Shown here one piece after another: positions 1 through 12,118 of a stretch of 64,000 bases of DNA. The notes beneath the pieces were generated by a model. It was given only the letters and a program-made list of their open reading frames with translations, ran no database searches and was not told the DNA's origin. How positions within the stretch are numbered: the stretch's first letter is position 1; each line of letters begins with the position of its first letter. This DNA is from Physcomitrium patens. Taxonomy: Eukaryota; Streptophyta; Bryopsida; Funariales; Funariaceae. The DNA lies in the NCBI RefSeq assembly GCF_000002425.4, contig NC_037275.1, positions 14,491,836 through 14,555,835 on the forward strand. Reading direction: 5' to 3'. The position numbers were made by a program, and so were the translations under genes.

Positions 1-513
1 GCGTGCCTGAAGCCAGCATGTGAGGTTTCTACACCTTGCTAGTAGAAAAATTACAGAACCTGCTGAACATAGATAGTGCGAAATACTGGGTTTGAGTGGA
101 GCTAGGAGGACGAGATCTCTCGGGACTTTCGTTTGTACCGGTAGGTCTGCAGAAATGGGGCTGGATCCCTCATCCACCTCGTCCCTTCTCTCGAATAAGC
201 GGTTGAAATTGGCATGTTTGGTTGCCATTGCATGCTCCTCTGTTATGCTTGCGCTGTGTGCAATCGTCACTGGCGGCTTTCGCGGCTGAACCCTGGGCTT
301 GAATGCATTTCTAGGAACATTGTCTTTGGCAGCACAATACAAATACTAAACTCAGTCCATTGAATTCCCCTCTAACCTGCAACTGGTGACCTCTGAAGAA
401 AAAAACTGATATTCTACGCAAAGGACGTATGACGGCAATCGGTGCGCAGCTCAGCTAAACGCAACGCAACGCAACGCAGGAGGACCCTGCTTTGGTGGAG
501 AGTGGTTTCAAGC
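1..513. other. 3' flank of the small conserved gene; no gene seen
   Basis: This stretch lies downstream of the minus-strand gene ending at 514. It holds one short open frame (92-289) with no recognisable domain and a run of 'cgcaa' repeats near 460-477. It may include the 3' UTR of the gene. I see no coding sequence or RNA gene. Confidence 0.4.
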
Positions 514-1197
514 TCACAGACCTAGACTTGTTCCACTAGAAAATAGATTTTCTTCATTGTCGTTCTGCTCTTCGTGACCAGAAGGGGCCTCAATCACACT
601 CAACGCGTTGCGCTGAAGCTTGACTTCGTCGCCATTAGTGAGAACCTGAGAGTCAATGAACGTTTTCGCATCAGGGGAGGGGGGTGGTACGCACTACACC
701 ACTATAATTTTCACTACTTCATGGAGACACCAGGGGATGATGTTCAACCTTACAACCTAGAGCTAAATGTTTATTTACAACCACTTAGCTTCCAAGCATA
801 CAGGGATCAATCAATGCAAGCGTTGAGACTAATTGCAAAATCGTGGAGGTCAATCAAACAATGCTTCCCGCTGAGCTGCTACCATGAAACTCCAACGATG
901 TACATGAAACAAGTCATGTACATGAAACAAGTCACATTCATTGAAGGTCTAGTTCTATGTGTAAACTGATCAGTGGTCCTCAAGAATTGGGTACTGTACC
1001 AGCCAGTGCCATCCCCCGAGACCGACAGCTTTCGTAACAACGCCGTGAAGTCCCACAAGGACGGACTTGGTGCGATTGTTGCCCGTTACTAGGACCTTCG
1101 TGTGTCTGGGTAGAACGGCGAGCCCCTCATCACCACTATCCTCGCCGGAACGATAGTGAACGGCCGGCGGGCTCCCTTCGGTATTCAGCATTTCCAC
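514..1197 (-). CDS. Small conserved plant protein with TGNNRTK / GWHWLVL core, function unknown
   Basis: Two exons on the minus strand: 1197-1000 and 645-514, total 330 nt, 109 residues plus TGA. Exon 1 ends with TGG CTG followed by a gtacag donor; exon 2 follows a ctctcag acceptor. Both junctions are phase 0. The protein has a short acidic N terminus and a core with the motifs KVLVTGNNRTKSVLVGL and GGWHWLVLTNG. A basic stretch EVKLQRNALSVIEAP and an acidic tail rich in E, D and N follow. From memory of plant proteomes this core is a strongly conserved single-domain plant family, but I cannot name its function. The start is the ATG at 1195-1197, the first Met of the open frame, and lies just before the conserved acidic region. 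The intron is 354 nt. The larger plus-strand open frame at 574-969 is a shadow over the intron and exon 2. Confidence 0.8.
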
Positions 1198-1796
1198 TCT
1201 AAAAGACCGAAGCCAAAGTCTTGTTCCTCCTCAAAATAGTTTTGCCTTTCCCTCTCCCAGATCACAAATTTCTATGTATTAATTTAATTTAATTATGTTT
1301 TGTTGTTCTCTTGCTCTCCAAATTGTCAATCTCGCCCGCTTTTAGATTTTGCTACTCCGCACCCGCACTCTGCCACCGTGTGCAAGGAATAGTGCCCCAG
1401 CCATAACCTCAATTCGGTCTCACGTTCAACCTCAAAACAGTACTGGGTCTGGTCGAAGTCAGAGGAGAATACCAAGACCAAATTTGCAATTCTATGATTT
1501 TTGCAAAATGGTTTGAGAAAGTCACAGCTCTCAAGGCTGAAAATTGAAACGGCCGAGTTTGTTCCAAGTCTGGAAAACCCCTCCCTGGCATCTACTAACT
1601 GAAAAAACGCCTCGCGTGGTAATCACGGTGTGCTAGAACACACAAGATCATTTCCGGCCACCAGCGTCACCGTCCACAACCCATTTTCACTCATTCCGAT
1701 CAAAGTAGCGTTGTATGTACTAGTATCGCCTGAGCCCTCGGAATCTGAATAATCAGATCGAGTAACCGATAATCACAGGCATCAATTATTTACGAA

Positions 1797-1814
1797 GGGG
1801 GGGGGGGGGGGGGG
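1797..1814. repeat. Homopolymer G run (18 nt)
   Basis: An uninterrupted run of 18 G followed by six A. Runs this long are unstable in polymerase copying and in sequencing, so the exact length should be treated as approximate. Confidence 0.9.
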
Positions 1815-4800
1815 AAAAAAGGATAAAGGAAGCGAACGAACAGCCTTCTCTGCAGTACTCTCATAACATATGACGAATTGACAGTCTGCAATGTCGCATT
1901 GAGAAACAGAATGTTGCAGAAAGAAAAATTAAGAGTAATATTTGTCCATTCCACAGGAAAGAAGACTCCAAGAGCCCATTTTCACTGGTGTTCACCCGAA
2001 ATATATCCTTCACGTAATGAGACTACTGATCTCCTTCGTAGTTGCTTCGACTAGTTGTTCATTCAACTACAGAGCCTCACTCAGACACCTCTATAAAACA
2101 CCAAGTCAGTCTTTCTCTTCCCCACACGCCCATGATGCTGCCACACGCGGTCTAATCTATATAGTAACCGATACGTTACACGTTCAATTTCACCAAACAG
2201 AATAGTAACAAGGGCGCTACTATTTCATGGAAGTCGCATGCTGATGACATACACCGAGAAGACTTCATCGACACATTCCTCCCCATGTTTCAGATCCACT
2301 TGCAAAATTCCAACCCACACCCGCATGAAAACTTCCACTCCCTACAGGCGCCAAACCACGTCGTCATCCCCTTCTCTTCCGCCTCAATCTACTTTAAAAA
2401 ATCCTTCACCTCAACTGCAGCCACGCAGCAGGAGGAGGATGAAGATGAAGATATAAAAATAAAAATAAAAACAGCCAGTCAACTCCACTACAAGCACCTC
2501 CGGACACTCGTACCCTCTGCACTCCACTCCACGCTTCAACCCCAAGCCCAACTCGATCGCCGCTCCCCCCCCTATCTAACAACACATCCAATCTCAGCCC
2601 ACACAATTTCCTCACAGGCTACATGGAAACCCAGAATCAAACAATCAATTCAGCAATTGCGCATAAAAAGTAAAGACGAGAGGTGAGCATAAACGCGGCG
2701 GGGGATCTTGGAAGCAGGGCCAGGGCCATGATGTTAATGATGAATGGACCAAACTCTAGGTGGGAAGTAGAAGGGGAGGGAAGTAGGGAGGGAGGGGGAA
2801 GGAGGGGGAGGGAGAGGGAGAGACAGACAGACAGACAGACAGAGAAGAAGTTGACGGAAACAAAAATATTAAAACTAAAATTAAAAATAAATAAAAAGTG
2901 AAACAAAACTGTAGCGCCTGTAAGCTAGACCTGTCTATGCTGACGAACTGTGCCTTACTGACTGACTGACAACCTGGAGGCAACTCTCACTGGAAATGCA
3001 ACCACTGCAACTTCCTCTCAGGGGAAGAGTATCATGTAAAAGGAAAAATAAGAAGAAGAAAAAGAAAAGGGGGACAGATCATACGCCCGAGACTAGTCTC
3101 GCGTAATTGGGCTCAGACCCCGAGGAAAGAAAGGGAGAGGAAGACGTCGAGAGCGGGGACGAACGGTAGAGGAGGCTACAACCTACTAACATGGATGCCT
3201 CGCCCAGGAATCTCTAGTGACGAGGTTTATGAAAGGGAGAGACATGGCTGACAAACGGCGCTAGATCTCCTCCTTCCTGCCTTCCCCCCACCTCGCCTTA
3301 CTTACTTACTATTTCCCCTTCCCCAGCAATTCTCTCCCGAAGGGGATTCTTCTGTGCCATGGCATCGATCCACGAACACTGACACCCCCCCCCCCCCGCG
3401 CACAATGACATAGCCCACCTCCGATTGCATTGCAGGGGAGTAGATAGCTGATCACCAAGTTAAGTGTTCACCGCTTTGCGGAACAATGCTTTCATGATTC
3501 GGCTGTGCACATGAGCGCATTTAAGGCGGAGTGGCAATGATACCAGGCTCCAATCATTGTTCTCATCACCATCGCGGGACGAATAGACTCACCAGCAGAC
3601 GGACTGACGGACGGACGGACTGACGGATAAACAGACAGACAGATGAAGCGAGGTAGCGAGAAACAGTCACAAACGCCGAAATGAACGCCGTCAGTGCCGA
3701 TTCCAAAGAGAGTCAACGCTTTGACCTGCAACTGGACTCCACCCGCGAAAAGGGGCAAATTCTATGTTTGGGTAGAATCCAAATGTGCACCCTCCTCGGG
3801 TGGCGATGGATCGCTCTCGCTCTATCTCTCTCTCGCTCTGGCTAGTGATCATCTGGCTGGGCATAGCGTCGATACAGTGCGCTTCTCTCTCTCTCTCACT
3901 CTCTCACTCTCTGCATTGCCGCTGCATCGAGATCCAACACATCGATCCGCTTGTACCCATTGTGGCCTCGCCGTTCTTCCTCGCCCCACTTTGCAGTCTT
4001 ATTCTGCATGCGCCATGCACTTCGGCGCTGCACCTGCCCGCCTGATCTGCTTCACTGCTGCACGCGATGGATGTTTTCCACTTCTGGATGTCTCTGTGGA
4101 TTACTCCGTGGATGTATTGCTGACATGTCACCTTGGGTTTCCTGGCCGTGGAAGCCACGTTGGCAGATTTTTGTGATGAACGAACTCGCGCGAGGATGTG
4201 TGGATGGCATCCATTGTACAGAGATTGGACGCCTATTTCCGTTTCCCACGGTCCGTAATTAAATAAAAATTTAACGGTTCTTCACTTAATACTGAAAAAG
4301 CAAGTTCGTGTTGAGATTGTTGGGTATCATAGCATGCTTTCAAAAGAAGATAGTGAAAATGAACACATACTCCAGAAGAAAATGTCCTTTTCAATTCATC
4401 ATGCGTGTGAAAAAGGAGAGAGATTCTTCAATCAACCATATATAGCACATAAAATCTGTGTCTAATTTTAATTTTTGAAACTCTGTTTTGTGGTTTGCTT
4501 CCACGGTGCGCAAGAAAAGGAAACTTGTCATCGTTTTTCTGATATTAATCTTTGAAACATTGGAACCGTGTCAGTTGTTATTGATAGTATCTTACAAGTG
4601 GGTTTCTGTGAATGCACTCGGGTTTTATATAGTTCGTTGTGAACGTCTGTCTGTGTGTATGAATGAATGCACATAATGCCAGAACTTGTATTTCCAGGAA
4701 ACCTCATGTGTTGTAGTCAAAATTGTAAGTATGATTACATGTAGCGATTAGTTGTTTAATTTTCAAAATATTGCCTCTAATCAACAGTACTGAGATTAAT

Positions 4801-6775
4801 AATAGTAGTACATCACTCTATTATGCTTACATTCCGCATATCAGCTCCTCAACTTACAATGTAAAAATACATATCACATATCTTGTGGGTTTTTATACAA
4901 TACCCAAGTCCTCTTTTTCTTCTTCTTTATTTATTTATTTATTTATTTTCCCTTCTAAAATTTGTTTGCATCTCCTGGATCTACATTGCTAATTGCTGGA
5001 GTGCCAGTTGCAAGTTCACAGTTTTTATCCAGCAAAGCCGTCCTCATGACATCCGGTTGTAGCAGTCAATTGACCGGCTACTTCCGGTTCACAGAAAAGG
5101 AGAACAAGGGCCCCATTGAACTGGCAAGGTCGGCAGCTCAGGGAGCACGGGCGGCTGGGTGACGGCCGGGTAGTGTCGGAGACCGGCCGGGTTTCATCAA
5201 GGCTGCCGATGGGCGCCGCCATGCCATTATGGCCATCCTCGACCTCCCTATCCTCATCATTTCATTCATCTGTTTCCCCATTTTCTATCCAAATAACAAG
5301 TCTACATTTTTCATTCGTCGACATGGGCCCATGCATGATTATCACGCTTCTAGCAAGTGCCATTCCTCAACAATATTGTATTGTATTTTATTTTATTATT
5401 TTATGCGCTTTTTGCTTACATGGCAATTGAATGCGAAAATCTATATGTGTTTTAGATGTAATATTTAGTGTTTGCATTGTAAATGTAAAATGTAATCTAA
5501 TTCTATGGTATTGCATAATGCATCCTTGTGGGATTCACATTCAAGATTTTACAAACTTGCAATTTTTGAGGTGGATTGAGAGACAATTAAATTTGGAATA
5601 CATTATTTGGATTAATTGTATTGTATTTGACGTGTAATTACACAAATAGTTTTAATTGCCATAAACATAATCTCATCATAAACAGATCTGACAAAGGTTG
5701 TGCAAAATGGTATAGAAAATACTGATCAGTTTAATATACAAAACCCCAAGTGTGGGTGTGTGTGTGTATGAGTATATTCTCATCTAACAACCAGGTTGAG
5801 TGTTGAATCTTATGTACTATTGTGGTTTCAAATTTAGCACCAAACAATTTACACATAATGAATGTGTTGATATTTTAACTTGGCATCACAACTACAGACT
5901 AATTAATAATGAAAAAAGATGACAAAATAACCAAATACCTGTCACACTGCTAAATTTTCTAGAGGCAACATAAACACAACAGAACATAGTCTGTGCTGTG
6001 TGACACTTTACTTTTTTCAAAGAAACTAAAAAAAAAAATGTGGCTCTTGACTCAAAATCAACATTTTTGTATGTACATATTTTTTTTGCATGGTACATAG
6101 GAACTAAATGACTGGATGCACATGGTTGACAATTACAAAAAGGGGAGAAAAAGATAGAGACGAGACTTTTTTCTTAGTGCTAATGGGCAAAGGAAAACAC
6201 ACACAATACACAACACATCATCTGGTGTATGAGAATGGGTTCTTCTTCTAATGGGGCTCTACCCACACAAGGGGGCAGCATTCATTCATTCCACACGGAA
6301 CCGTCTCCTCCTCCGTTCCACACGTGCATACCAAAACTTTCGGAATGCTCACTTTTTTGGACGGAATCCGGTTGGGTGTGTGTGGCCATTGGTAATTGGC
6401 CTACATGTTCCCACCCCCCCCCCCCCAAAAAAGCATTCCATCCCTGCCCGCTTGGTCTCTCTCACTCTTTTCCTTATAAATGGACGAATGAACTTCAAGG
6501 ATGAATGTGCACCAGGACCACAATCCATCCATTCAGTTACCTATCTCACTTCACGTGATGGGTGAGAGCTGACGTGTCATGTTGTATGGTGGCCTATCAA
6601 TAGCATCAAAAGATCCCCCCTTTGTATAGGAATATTCCTTTGTGGACCATACCCCATGGTCATGTCATGTAGATAAGGTCTATGTTACGTTCATACACTT
6701 TTAATTGTGAAGCGTTTTTGAGGAGTGAATAGCTTCGCTCGTGTAATCCAATTTAAATGATTGTGCGAGAAATCA

Positions 6776-6777
<2 letters not shown>

Positions 6778-6805
<28 letters not shown>
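6778..6805. repeat. TA dinucleotide microsatellite
   Basis: Perfect alternating TA tract of about 28 nt inside non-coding DNA. Similar tracts recur across the window (about 15,047-15,070, 17,503-17,536, 28,352-28,389, 28,858-28,880, 30,555-30,586, 55,965-55,992, 59,093-59,121, 60,680-60,703). Confidence 0.9.
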
Positions 6806-6808
<3 letters not shown>

Positions 6809-9800
6809 AATCATAGAATCCAAGTGTTGAGACTTGGCTCACCACCCAATCAAATCATGAATGGATCCTAAACCAAAAATAAAATAAATAAAGAGGGAAT
6901 GTATTTTCTTCAGTTTTTTTACATAAAAAATGGCATTTAATTAAAAATGGAAACAATTTCGAACAGTTTGTCATTCATCTCTTAGATTGAAACGTGGAAA
7001 TTTAACCCCTTCTTCTCTACAAGAAAGAAGTAAAAGAAACGGGATCTTCATTGAAGGAATCAATGCATAGAACAACACATTGAAAAGATAGGAAAAGAAG
7101 AAAAAAAAAACACAAAAACACAAAAACACAAAAAATACAAAATAAATGAACATGGATGTATGAAAGTTTGAATTTTTATCTTATCCTTCTTAACTCTTTT
7201 TATAGAAAAAAACAAGTTAAAGAAATTATATATTTGTAACTTTATCTGCCTTTCTTTGACTTCTATTGGAAATGAGAACAGCAATCCACATAAATCATGG
7301 ATCCGTCCATATATCCATCTCATCCATTGAAAGAAGGAAGGAAGGAAGAGACAATCTTCATTTCACCAATACCACTCTTCAATGGACTAACTACTATAAT
7401 TGTCAATTTCTAAAAGTACTTGATTTTTGTCATGTGTTCACGTATAACACTCCAAAATACTACAGTAAAAATACCTTTTAACGGTGAAAACAAGAAAAAG
7501 AAAAAGAAAAAGAAACAAACAAACTAACTAACTAAAGCATAATGCAATTGACACAGAGTAATAATACACTAAATTTAATTAGGAAAAAATAGTAATGAAA
7601 TTCATATCTTCAACAACGCCCACATTAACATACCGCATAGCCTACTCACACAGCAAAGAAATGATAGTAATTGTGGTGAATGGAATATGGAATCTTTGCA
7701 TCTGATATTTGTTACATTTCAACATTCCAATGTGTTGAAACGACCACCAAACAAATCCACAATGTTACGCATCTCATTCCCAACCTGAAACAAAAGCGGT
7801 GTGTGCTGTGAAACTGCAACAAAAGGCAAAACCACCCAACACCATTGCCAGAAGACCCTCCACCAGTGCACATCGGAAATAAGAAAACAATGCACTTATT
7901 CCTCAATTGTTAGACCCAGAGAGTAGTATTAATAGTAGTCGCAGAACCAGCAGCAGTAGTGGTGGTATTGATTTTTGTGCTTTTAGGGCATCACAATGGC
8001 ATGGAGTCAGTGCAGGTGGGGGAGCTCAGAGTGATGGCGATGGCGATGAAGCGTGGATCATCGTTGCAGCCAGTTCATGGCATGTTGGCCCATCTGATTG
8101 TGGGGGTATATGTGTGTGTGGGAGTTCCTTCCAACTAACTGCTGGAGCTGTGCAGGTGTGTGCTATTGTGCCCAGCCGTTCCATCGTGATCACATCGCCT
8201 CCTGCAGAGTCTAGAGAGTTGGTACCATGTTAGAATGACTGCAAGGGGCTCGTGGTGGATTGATTCTCCCCTCATGTGCACCGCAGTGGGCAATTGCCGT
8301 GTCGGGACGGCAGATCAGAACACCCAGGCTGACCTGCCCTGGAGGGACTAGGCTGTGCCCCTCCCTGCGCACGTCTTGTCGCCCGTTAGCACATCGATCG
8401 ACCCGTCATAGTCCTTGGCCTTCATGGAGGGGATGTGAGTGCAAATATGGGTTTGGATTCTCTTGGGATCAAGAGGGTGCAAGCTGGGGCTGAAGGTGTT
8501 TCTGAGCCCTCAGTTTGGGGTTTGAGGCGCTTGGAGTCGGCCAGGAGCTGTGCCAGAGCGCAGCGAGCAAGGACAGAGCCACTTTCCGCAGAGGGGAGGA
8601 TTTGCTGCACTGGACGACGAAGAAACGGTTGCTTGCATTGAAGAGGAGCCACTCCCTACAAACAGCGAAATCCTGATAATTGGGGTGCTAGGTTCTGACA
8701 GGGACAGAGTGCCGACCAGTCGCAGTCGGCAACGGGGAGCAGTACAGGAGAACAAAAGATGCCGAGGGCGTGGTTGTGTGCACCCTGAGAAGTGTGCAGT
8801 ACTGAAAGACAGCCATGTAAATTATGTGCATGAGTTTGTTTATTCTCACTTGACCAGAAACAAGAGTCTGCATGTCTTGAATGAATCGTCCCGACGCAAC
8901 GCGATTGTTTCGTTTGTGCAGTCGTCGCCATCCATCCACAAAGTGAACATCTTCATAGGCGTCGAGAAACAGCTTATACGTGCTGAGCATTTAGAGCGCA
9001 TCCAGAAACATATATCGCCAGGGAATCCGCAACGTGAGCAAATGGCTGTCACTGGGCTGGGGAGGGAGGAGGAGGTTTCAGCGAGAGCAGCAGGAGTGAG
9101 CACTTCGAAGTCCCTTACTGCTCGATCTGTTATGCGTTAAATTTCCCGAAAGGTCCACTAAGGAACCCATGGACTTTTCGCGACTGACTTCACGTATCAA
9201 GAGGTTCCAGAGAGCTTCTACAAAAAATTCAGGCTGGTACCGAATTCGTTTTGTGTAACATACACTTTTCCCCCTAAACGCCGCAAAACTTAGCGCACAG
9301 CACCGAACATGTACATTAAACTCCTAATGGATTTCCCATGTGACATGTGGAATTTTTCCTGAAGGTTGATCCTATTTATGAATCGTCCTTCTCCCTATGA
9401 TCCAACTGTGGTACCGAGTCAACATGAAATAACTGATTCTTCGTACTAAACATGAATCATTAGAAACGATCCACAGTTCTACCGCAGACTTGGCAGTCAT
9501 AATGTAATGCACCTCAGTAGACTCGTGCAAGTCCTTCGTAATAGGAAATTGGTCTAAGATCTGCTAGGAACCGGAACAGCTCTCAAGTACAACATAGAGC
9601 ATTTGCAGAACAACTTGTTATAAAGTCACTGAAATTCCCTCAATAGAGTTTGCCATCAGTACACCAATATATCAGTTTGGCAAAAAAATTGAAATGCTCC
9701 CTCGTGAAGCGTCCCCAAGACATACGAGCCAATGGGTGCTTGCCGCAATAGGAAGAATCATAGAATATACAACCAGAAAAAGTGGAGGACGACCTGAAAA

Positions 9801-10604
9801 TGGGGACAACTTAACAACGTCTACTCTGGAGTGGGAGAAACCAGTTCAGCGCCACCACGATCAGAGCTACTTGAAGATGGAGGAAAATCCCACCATCGCA
9901 ATGAGAGAAGCTACCAGAAATGATTTTACATACAAAAAGTTGAGAGATCAAGGATAGATGATAAAATTGAGTCACCTCACTCAGCTCAAAGTAGTGTTGT
10001 TTCAAATCACGTCAAATGACTATTAACAGCATTTGTTTGTACAGACAGAGTAGCACGAGCTCTACGTGTTGGCCATTCAATCTGTATCTTCCACGAAACG
10101 ACTCACTAACTCCACATCCTTAAAGTGCACCGCTTGGAAAACCCAAACCTTAACCTGCGACAGAAAACGAAACCGCACTCGTATAAGAAAATTACATATG
10201 AAAAGGATGGAACACGAAAACAAAAAGAAACAAACAAGAAGAAGCCTGGAACACATCGCTGAAAGAGTTTCATCATCCCAGCTATTCACAAACGTTGGAT
10301 TCAAAACCGTCAGTTATTTAAGCGCGAAGATGATGAAGCAGTGGAAGAAGGAGAAGAAGGAGAAGAAGGAGAACCAATCACCTGAACGGCTTCAGTGGCG
10401 ATCGACACGACACCACGAACCACTCTTGAACATCGTTAACCTTTTTTTCTGGGAAATTAGTGCTAATCCGCACTAATGAAGATGAACAGTCCCCTCGCAC
10501 CGCTAACCCAGTCTACATTAGTCACAAATTATGACACAAATCGAAGGCAAAAAAATTAAAATGGACTCGATTCCAAAAGCTTCCTTGACGCTGCTGCAGG
10601 CTCC

Positions 10605-11548
10605 TCAAAGCTTCAGCTCCAAATCGTCCGCCGGCAGTTTCATCTTCCCCCCAACCTCAGGAGCCAGGCCATCCCACAGCGACCCCAATCCCTGCACAGC
10701 GCCGGGGAACTCCAGCTCGGATGGACACCTCCCGAGCCTATCCCCAAATGAGCCCTTCATCCGAGAAGAAACGGGAGAAACAGGCATACTGATGGACTTC
10801 TGCATCGGATTCCGCCAGGGATGGGAGAAAGTTTCCAAGGGGGAATCGCTATTTGCTGATGGGAAAGGCCCCAGACCCGCCATCCCGCTCAGCAGCCGCC
10901 CTTCCGAGCTCGTCCGCACCCTAACCCCGTTGGCCCACTTGCTGGAGTTGGAGCCACAGACGGTAGCAAATTCAAGAGCCGCCTCTGGAGAGATTTCAGA
11001 ATCTCCCTCTTCAATGGGAGTGCGAGCGCCGTCCGGAGTGTCGCAGTAGCCAGGGCGGAGATGGGACTGATTTGAAGCAGCAGCTTGAGCTGCGGCGGCA
11101 GCCGCGGCCAGGAAAGGGTGATGGTTCCATGTGGGCGTGCCGGTTGGAGGAAACCCGTGGGGATGGTGATCAGTCTCCTTGATGTGATCCCAATCTGGTT
11201 TGACTGGAGGACCACGGTGAGTGGGAGAGCTCAGTGGTGGCGTGACGGGTGCGCTAGAGGAGCCTCCATGCATTACGTGCAAGGGCGGAAGACCCGCGCT
11301 GCTGCTCGGGGTGGCTGCCCCACTGCCTCCATTGGAAGACAGCCCCTTCAGCCATGGAATCAGGGAAGTGCCATCGGTGGCACCCGGGTAGGAGTTCGTA
11401 GGGCTCACCTCAGATGGGGAGGTGCAGACCTCCATGGGCTGCGCCGGTGGCTTCGAGCCCTGCGCATGTGCATACGAGAGCGTCAAACGGTGACATTGTG
11501 TGCGAGTAGGTGATAACCCCTAATTAGTTACAAGGATGTGGTGTCTGA

Positions 11549-11592
<44 letters not shown>

Positions 11593-11813
11593 CAAACCTT
11601 GCGGTACGTGGTGCCGTCCTCTTCCACCGTCCAGCCCGCCTCCACGCACAACGCTTTGAGAACTTCATTGTTGTCGCAGTGCTTCGGCAGCTTGTAGTTG
11701 CCATAAAGGCGCAGGCCGGCGAAGATCTTGGCCGCAATGGCGCGCCGGCGCCGCTCTCTCCTCTTGTTGTTCTCTCGCTCCTTCCATGTGGGCAGGCGCG
11801 TCCCGGACGTCAT
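10605..11813 (-). CDS. BZR1: BES1/BZR1 family transcription factor
   Basis: Two exons: 11813-11598 (72 codons) and 11459-10605 (284 codons plus stop), 356 residues. The donor is AAG|gtttgt, the acceptor gcgcag|GGC, phase 0, at the conserved TYRK|G position of the family; the intron is 138 nt. The N-terminal atypical bHLH-like DNA-binding domain is intact. It runs from [20 protein letters not shown] (residue 10) through [20 protein letters not shown] and [14 protein letters not shown] (to residue 72). The rest is Ser/Pro/Gly-rich. It includes [11 protein letters not shown], then [14 protein letters not shown] aligning with the GSK3-phosphorylated/14-3-3 region, then an alanine run. The protein ends in DDLELKL, an LxLxL EAR-type repression motif at the very C terminus. 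Family role: binds BRRE/E-box promoters and, in flowering plants, is controlled by BIN2 kinase, 14-3-3 and PP2A. The start is the ATG just before the conserved domain. A (CT)n tract directly follows the intron donor. Confidence 0.95.
11460..11597 (-). other. BZR intron 1 with (CT)n tract beside the donor
   Basis: On the coding strand the intron begins gtttgtcttc and runs straight into about 15 CT repeats (GA repeats on the plus strand, about 11,558-11,588), then ends gcacatgcgcag. The repeat lies about 8 nt from the 5' splice site. Confidence 0.85.
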
Positions 11814-12084
11814 CTCACTGACCTCTAAATCGAACTAAGAGGGGCTACACAGCACCTTGTGTCAATGTACTCTGGCCACCATTAAGATTTGGACCACTTT
11901 TATGCCTAGCGCTAACCCTGCATGTCCCTTGCACAATCAAAACTGTCACGAGAACATATCTAATGGTATGAATGATAGGAGTGGAAGCCTCGCCGGCTTT
12001 GCCTGTCGCTTGCAATGCCCCGTGAAGAGTGCTCAAAAGATGTGGAGCCAGAAGAGCTACACATACACAGTGGTGGAGGGGGAA

Positions 12085-12118
<34 letters not shown>

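Larger units (their letters stand above)
1198..10604. other. Long stretch without a supported gene; simple repeats
   Basis: About 9.4 kb between two minus-strand genes. Visible simple repeats include an 18-G run (1797-1814), GACA repeats (about 2820-2841), a 13-C run (3385-3397), CT-rich tracts (about 3820-3910) and a TA microsatellite (about 6778-6805). Short A-rich and T-rich runs also occur. Several open frames of 60-196 codons exist, the longest being 8550-9140 (+), but none shows a known domain or consistent splice structure. Parts near each end are probably the 5' region of the upstream gene and the 3' UTR of the BZR gene. A lineage-specific gene or non-coding RNA cannot be excluded. 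Confidence 0.5.

Noticed and set aside
8550..9140. 196-codon open frame (+)
   Set aside because: No recognisable domain, overlapping open frames on the other strand are nearly as long, and composition is mixed low-complexity. Kept only as a possible unknown.
10531..11049. 172-codon open frame (+)
   Set aside because: It is the antisense shadow of BZR exon 2, which has clear family identity on the minus strand.
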